Assembly (NCBI RefSeq): GCF_000519325.1
Contig: NZ_KI912613.1
Span: forward strand, 3,987,859-4,051,858
Source: Patulibacter minatonensis DSM 18081
GTDB taxonomy: Bacteria > Actinomycetota > Thermoleophilia > Solirubrobacterales > Solirubrobacteraceae
DNA: 64,000 bases
Reading direction: 5' to 3'
The stretch's first letter is position 1, and each line of letters opens with the position of its first letter. The notes under the pieces are model-generated. The model was not told the DNA's origin. It ran no database searches and worked only from the letters and a program-made list of their open reading frames with translations. The position numbers and the translations under genes were made by a program. Positions 60,505 to 64,000 of the stretch are shown one piece after another.

Positions 60505-60774
60505 ATGTGCCGGAACATCCGCACCCTGCACAACTTCGAGCCGCCGGCGTCGGACGACGAGGTCCGCGCGGCCGCGCTCCAGTACGTCCGGAAGGTGAGC
60601 GGCTCCACGAAGCCGTCCCAGGCGAACGAAGAGGCCTTCGCGCACGCGGTCGACGAGGTCGCGCGCATCACCGAGGAGCTCCTCGGCGCGCTCGTGACCA
60701 CCGCGCCCCCGAAGGACCGCGAGGTCGAGGCCGCGAAGGCCCGCGCCCGCTCCGAGAAGCGCTTCGCCGCATAG
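60505..60774 (+). CDS. DUF2277 small protein
   Basis: An 89-residue protein of the DUF2277 family. It opens with MCRNIRTLHNFEPPASDDEV, the family signature, followed by AALQYVRKVSGSTKPSQANEEAF and a helical stretch AVDEVARITEELL, ending in a charged tail. The function is unknown; it is common in actinobacteria and some other bacteria. A TACGCT box 6 nt upstream indicates a leaderless mRNA. It is divergent from the MOSC gene (127 bp). Confidence 0.9.
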   Translation: MCRNIRTLHNFEPPASDDEVRAAALQYVRKVSGSTKPSQANEEAFAHAVDEVARITEELLGALVTTAPPKDREVEAAKARARSEKRFAA

Positions 60775-60801
60775 CCCCGCCGGGAGCGCAGCGCCCGTCG
60801 G

Positions 60802-61338
60802 TCAGCGGGGGAGCCGCGCCATGGCGAGCCAGTTCCCGCCGTGCGTGGTCCGGAGGGTCGCGCGCCCGTGCGCGCCCTCGATGCGACGACGGAGCGTGTC
60901 CTCGTCGCGCGGCGTCAGGACGAGCGGCCGCGGGCGATCGGCGGTCCCGAGCGTCTGGACCGCGATCACGACGTGCTCGCCCTCGCAGCGGATCCTGATG
61001 TTCACCCGCTGATCGCCGGTCGCCCGGCGCACGAGGGTCATCGCGACGTCCTCCAGCACGAGGTAGGCGGCCCGCGCGGCGGCGGTGCCGACCTCGCCGG
61101 GCACCGTGCGGTCGGAGACCCGGACCTGGTGGCCGTGGCGGGCGAGGAGCGTCTCGATCGTCGAGAGGTCCGCGATCGTGCGGGGATCGCTCGTGGCTGA
61201 ACGGTCGACCGCGACGGTGGCGGGGTCCGCGGGGACGGCGCCGGCCGTGGCCTCCGCATCGTCGGCGCCACGGGTCGCCGATCGCCGGAGGCGGCCCAGC
61301 CGTCCTGCGACGAGCCGTGCTGCGCCCGGCTCAGGCAC
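60802..61338 (-). CDS. Degenerate histidine-kinase-like ATPase domain protein
   Basis: A 178-residue protein whose last ~110 residues align by pattern with the ATPase domain of NarL-type sensor kinases: AARAAYLVLEDVAMTLVRRATGDQRVNIRI in place of the N box, HVVIAVQTLGT in place of the G1 box, and DTLRRRIEGAHGRATLRTTHGGNWLAMARLP at the end. The Asn of the N box and the Asp-x-Gly of the G1 box are missing, so ATP binding is doubtful. There is no dimerisation/His region and no receiver gene adjacent. It may be a pseudo-kinase regulatory module. GTG 61338 is the start. Confidence 0.55.
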   Translation of the reverse strand: MPEPGAARLVAGRLGRLRRSATRGADDAEATAGAVPADPATVAVDRSATSDPRTIADLSTIETLLARHGHQVRVSDRTVPGEVGTAAARAAYLVLEDVAMTLVRRATGDQRVNIRIRCEGEHVVIAVQTLGTADRPRPLVLTPRDEDTLRRRIEGAHGRATLRTTHGGNWLAMARLPR

Positions 61339-61670
61339 GCCGGTCCTGGTATCGGTTCGGTGTCAGTCGCATGAATGTTCGGTATCGAATGATATCGACC
61401 GCTCCGGCGACGGAGCGCACAGATCGACGGAGCCCGCGGGAGCGCTCCCGGTGCGTCGACGGCCCGCGCCTCCCGAGGGACGCGTCGGGGGCGTCCGGCG
61501 GGCGGACGGGCCGTCGAACGGGCGTGACGTCGGCCGCCTGCGCGCGTACTCTGTCGCGAACACCGTTCCGATGCGCCCGACCGCACCGACCGGCGTCCCC
61601 CGCACCCCCACCGCCGTGCTCCGACATCCATGACCGCACCCGCCCTCCGGGGATCGCACGGCCGCCGCGC
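61339..61670. other. Gene-poor interval with AT-richer patch
   Basis: About 330 bp without a convincing gene. The part 61339-61400 is AT-richer than the surroundings and holds TATCGA-ATGA-TATCGA (61384-61399) and several GGTATCG-like copies, which could be a regulator site for the minus-strand ATPase gene. TACTCT at 61547-61552 is a possible -10 box for the + strand gene at 61671, implying a ~110-nt leader. Confidence 0.4.
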
Positions 61671-62111
61671 ATGAAGCAGCTGACCTACCGCGCGACCGTC
61701 GACGGCCAGGCGCTCGTGATCCGGTTCGCCACGTCCGGCTCGGAGTTCGCGACGGACGACCCGACCGACGCGCTGGTCGACGACCCGCCCCGGTGCGCCG
61801 GAGCCGCCGGCGCCCATGCGTGGTGCGCGGTCGTCGCCGCGTGGCGCCGGCGGGAGGACCGCTCGCAGCGCTGGCAGCGGGACGTCGTGCGGGACGTCGT
61901 CGGGGCCGCCCGGCGTCGGTTCGCCGCGGCGAGCGACGCGCAGCAGCGCATCCCGATCCACGTCTTCCAGGCGGAGGCGACGCGGGCCGCCGAGCGGCAC
62001 TACCCGCCGCCGCCCGTCGCCGACGCCCCGCCGCCGACGTTGCCGCCGTCGCTGCGGGATGCGGTGCTGCACACGCCGTCGGGCCCCCGCCGGGACCGCT
62101 TCGGGGCCTGA
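61671..62111 (+). CDS. Hypothetical protein
   Basis: A 146-residue protein I do not recognise. It begins MKQLTYRATVDGQALVIRF, a beta-hairpin-like opening, then a DDPTDALVDDPP loop, a helical Arg/Ala-rich centre (VRDVVGAARRRFAAASDAQQR) and a proline-rich end (YPPPPVADAPPPTLPPSL). Third-position GC and the continuous frame support coding. There is no Shine-Dalgarno at ATG 61671 and no close -10 box, so the start is uncertain. It converges on the truncated haemoglobin gene. Confidence 0.5.
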   Translation: MKQLTYRATVDGQALVIRFATSGSEFATDDPTDALVDDPPRCAGAAGAHAWCAVVAAWRRREDRSQRWQRDVVRDVVGAARRRFAAASDAQQRIPIHVFQAEATRAAERHYPPPPVADAPPPTLPPSLRDAVLHTPSGPRRDRFGA

Positions 62112-62127
62112 CCGGGCCCGGGACCTC

Positions 62128-62152
62128 GCGACCGGTGGGTGGGGCCGGTCGC
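62128..62152. terminator. Hairpin between hypothetical gene and truncated haemoglobin gene
   Basis: GCGACCGG/CCGGTCGC with a 9-nt loop, in the 52-bp gap between converging genes. Confidence 0.5.
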
Positions 62153-62163
62153 CCGCGTGTCGA

Positions 62164-62625
62164 TCAGTCCACCGGCGGGCCGTGCCGCGTCACGGAGAGC
62201 CCGGGCGGAGCGGCAGGGACGTCCTCCGGCGGGGTCATCGTCCGCAGGCGGCCCTGGAACGCGAACGCGAGGCGGTCCGCGTGGAGCTTCGCGTGCTCGG
62301 CGCGCTCGCCGGCGAAGAGCTCGTCGACGGTGGTGTGCCACAGGAGCAGCCAGCGCTGGAAGTGCCCGGGACGGAGGCGGACCTTCGCGTGCAGCGCGGC
62401 GTGGGGGTGGAACGCCCCGCCGGTGTACGACTTCGCGCCGAGCAGGACGGTCTCCCAGAACGTCGCGACGTGCGGCGCGTGCACGTCCAGGTCGAGGTCG
62501 GCGACGTCGGTGAAGATGAACCCGACGACGGGGTCGACCAGCGCCCGGCCGTAGAAGGCGCGGACGAGGCGCTCGCAGTCGTCGCGGTCCTGGATGTCGG
62601 GGAGCGGGGCGATGCCCGGAACTAT
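62164..62625 (-). CDS. Group III truncated haemoglobin lacking a standard start codon
   Basis: The frame encodes a group III (P-type) truncated globin: DCERLVRAFYGRALVDPVVGFIF (helices A-B), HVATFWETVLLGAKSYTGGAF (helix E), LHAKVRLRPGHFQRWLLLW with the proximal His region, and a C-terminal helix. Such proteins bind O2 or NO. The globin homology needs ~45 residues upstream of the first available GTG (62484), yet no ATG, GTG or TTG lies between the in-frame stop (62680-62682) and that GTG. The likeliest initiation is ATA at 62623-62625, which overlaps the TAG stop of the upstream arrestin-like gene (ATAG), or a nearby ATC. The start given is therefore tentative. Confidence 0.7.
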   Translation of the reverse strand: MVPGIAPLPDIQDRDDCERLVRAFYGRALVDPVVGFIFTDVADLDLDVHAPHVATFWETVLLGAKSYTGGAFHPHAALHAKVRLRPGHFQRWLLLWHTTVDELFAGERAEHAKLHADRLAFAFQGRLRTMTPPEDVPAAPPGLSVTRHGPPVD

Positions 62626-63548
62626 GCCGACCGCGGACCGTCGACCGCGGTGTGCACGCCGAAGCCTCGCCGGACGCGGTCAGGACCCCCCGGCGTGAAC
62701 CGGCGGGGCTCGACGCTCACGCGGACGAACCACCCCAGCGACGCGTGGACGGTCTCGGTCGACGGGGCCGCGTCCCCCGGCACGTCGATCGCGAACGGCA
62801 CGGTCGCCTCGACGCCGGGCGCGAGCGGGGCGTCCTCCGCGATCGTCACGACCGGCCCGTCGATGATCAGCGTGTCGCCCGGCGTGCGGACCAGCGGGTG
62901 CGAGACCACCGTGCGCTGGAGCCGCACCGTCAGGGTGCTCGCCCCGAGGTCGACGCGGGGCGCCACCGCGACCCGCCCGCGGAGCTGCTCGCCTGGCAGC
63001 CACCAGTCCCGGTCCAGGGCGATCGACACGTCCGACGACGTGCCGTCCAGGCGCTCGTCCGCGAACCCGGCGGGCGCGTCGGGCGGCGGGACGACGACCT
63101 CGAACGCCTCGGCGGCCCGGAGATCGCGTCCGGAGCGCTCGACGTGCAGACGCACCTCCCAGCGCACGAGGCTCTCCGACGAGCCCGGCGACCACGACGG
63201 CAGGCGCAGCGGGACCTCGTGGGCCCCTGCGCGGAGCGTCCCGCCCGCCACCGGGAGCGGGGCGTCGAGCACGTGCACCCAGTCCGTGGTGGTCCGGTCC
63301 GTGCCGAAGTCGGTCCCAGCCGTGTCGGGCGCGAACAGGTCGAGGTCCCGGTTCATCGTGGCCTGCACCCGGCGGCCCGCCCAGCGGTAGGGATACCGGT
63401 TGACGTACCCGAGCTCGACCCGCGCGGACGTGACCCCGCGGACGTCGCCGTCGAGCCCGACCCGCGCCGTCAGCGTGCTCGTCGGGAGGTGCGGGCCCGC
63501 GGGACCGAGCCGGAGATCGACCGCGGGGCCTCGCGAGAACAGCCCCAC
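62622..63548 (-). CDS. Arrestin-like (Spo0M-type) beta-sandwich protein
   Basis: A 308-residue protein made of two beta-sandwich halves. The second contains WWLPGEQLRGRVAVAPR and VEATVPFAIDVPGDAAPS, the PGE-x-x-x-G and polypeptide-turn features of arrestin/Spo0M-like folds. The first half (LPTSTLTARVGLDGDVRGVTSARVELGYVNRYPYR) has a similar rhythm. There is no signal peptide or membrane span, so it is cytoplasmic. The function is unknown; Spo0M affects sporulation and cell division in Bacillus. GTG 63548 lies 10 bp after the upstream gene's stop, and the truncated globin overlaps its end, suggesting a three-gene operon. Confidence 0.6.
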   Translation of the reverse strand: MGLFSRGPAVDLRLGPAGPHLPTSTLTARVGLDGDVRGVTSARVELGYVNRYPYRWAGRRVQATMNRDLDLFAPDTAGTDFGTDRTTTDWVHVLDAPLPVAGGTLRAGAHEVPLRLPSWSPGSSESLVRWEVRLHVERSGRDLRAAEAFEVVVPPPDAPAGFADERLDGTSSDVSIALDRDWWLPGEQLRGRVAVAPRVDLGASTLTVRLQRTVVSHPLVRTPGDTLIIDGPVVTIAEDAPLAPGVEATVPFAIDVPGDAAPSTETVHASLGWFVRVSVEPRRFTPGGPDRVRRGFGVHTAVDGPRSA

Positions 63549-63558
63549 GGAGCGGTCC

Positions 63559-63948
63559 TCAGCCCGTCTTGCCGTGCTTCTCGCGCCACGCCGCGGCCTC
63601 CTCGGGGTGGTGCTTGAAGTGGTGCCGACGGACCGGCCAGAAGAGGAGCATCAGCACCGCCTCGCCGGCCTTCGCGAGCAGCTGCAGCGGCCAGGCGAGC
63701 ACCAGGCCGAGGACCACGACGAAGAGCCACGCCGGGTAGACGAGCACGAGGCAGAACCAGAGGAACTGCTTGATGCCCGGCGGGTAGCCGTCGGCCTGGC
63801 TCAGCACCAGTCGCGGGTTCGCGCCCGCCTTCAGCTTCTGGGTCCACGTCGACGCCCGCTCGAAGGCGATCTCGTGCTCGTTGGCGTCGGACCCGCGCTC
63901 CTGCGCGGTCGAGCCGCGCTGGGGACGGGATGGTTCGGCGGTCGACAT
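63559..63948 (-). CDS. Hypothetical membrane protein
   Basis: A 129-residue protein of unknown function. A polar N-terminus (about 1-55) is followed by one long or two close hydrophobic spans (FLWFCLVLVYPAWLFVVVLGLVLAWPLQLL, about 62-92), then a stretch LMLLFWPVRRHHFKHHPEEAAAW with a His/Arg cluster at the membrane edge. ATG 63948 is clear. It is probably the first gene of an operon with the arrestin-like and globin genes (10-bp gap). The 52 bp upstream to the window end hold no recognisable promoter. Confidence 0.6.
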   Translation of the reverse strand: MSTAEPSRPQRGSTAQERGSDANEHEIAFERASTWTQKLKAGANPRLVLSQADGYPPGIKQFLWFCLVLVYPAWLFVVVLGLVLAWPLQLLAKAGEAVLMLLFWPVRRHHFKHHPEEAAAWREKHGKTG

Positions 63949-64000
63949 GGTGCGACGTCCTGGGGTCGGGGGCGGGCGCGGGAGGAGCGCCGACAGCCGG

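Noticed and set aside
1-64000. tRNA or rRNA genes
   Set aside because: No T-loop (GGTTCGANNCC) with matching acceptor stem, and no rRNA-like stretch, was found on either strand by eye.

Overview
The window is about 72-75% GC with strong G/C bias at third codon positions. It is a chromosomal segment of a high-GC actinobacterium. The actinobacterial-type DapD, MurT/GatD, the recA-recX-miaB order, DUF3159, DUF2277 and many start codons lying 6-12 nt after a TANNNT -10 box suggest class Thermoleophilia (Solirubrobacterales, a Patulibacter/Conexibacter/Solirubrobacter relative). That placement is inferred from gene style, not from a database match. I found no tRNA, rRNA, CRISPR array, insertion sequence or prophage.

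Layout. 1-3.8 kb: end of an L-rhamnose operon (rhaB fragment, rhaI, fused aldolase/dehydrogenase). 3.8-5.1 kb: a small membrane protein and an ArsR/SRPBCC pair. 5.2-14.4 kb: ftsK, rodZ-like, cinA, recA (two LexA-box candidates), recX, miaB. 14.4-18.3 kb: SDR, FIST protein, miaA, dapF. 18.4-23.0 kb: minus-strand diaminopimelate genes dapE, dapC, an XRE regulator and dapD. 23.2-25.0 kb: hflX-dut. 25.2-29.9 kb: an OpuC-type osmoprotectant ABC transporter with two tandem binding proteins whose lobes are circularly permuted. 29.9-33.9 kb: dagK-like, murT, methyltransferase, gatD. 34-45 kb: housekeeping and envelope genes (lipoprotein cyclophilin, mscL, two cell-wall enzymes, MFS pump, DUF3159, topoisomerase IB) and a 28-residue membrane microprotein. 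45.4-49.7 kb: a 1432-residue secreted phosphodiester glycosidase/phosphoesterase with a collagen-like segment. 49.8-51.5 kb: a retron-like reverse transcriptase with a structured leader. 51.7-52.7 kb: a c-di-AMP riboswitch in front of an NlpC/P60 hydrolase. 52.9-64 kb: acyl-CoA dehydrogenase behind a TetR-type operator, siderophore-interacting protein, ABC1 kinase, phytoene/squalene synthase, MOSC protein, DUF2277, a degenerate ATPase, group III truncated haemoglobin, an arrestin-like protein and small membrane proteins.

Main theme. Much of the window serves the cell envelope and osmotic balance: meso-DAP synthesis, lipid II amidation, L,D-transpeptidase, M15-like and NlpC/P60 hydrolases, MscL, OpuC, and a c-di-AMP switch, which is a classic turgor and cell-wall signal.

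Best candidates for something new. (1) The retron-like reverse transcriptase: its upstream region holds a predicted promoter whose start point coincides with one arm of a 19-bp inverted repeat enclosing ~130 nt of hairpins, the layout expected of an msr-msd RNA. (2) The lobe-swapped OpuC binding proteins. (3) A DapF in which both catalytic cysteines are serine.
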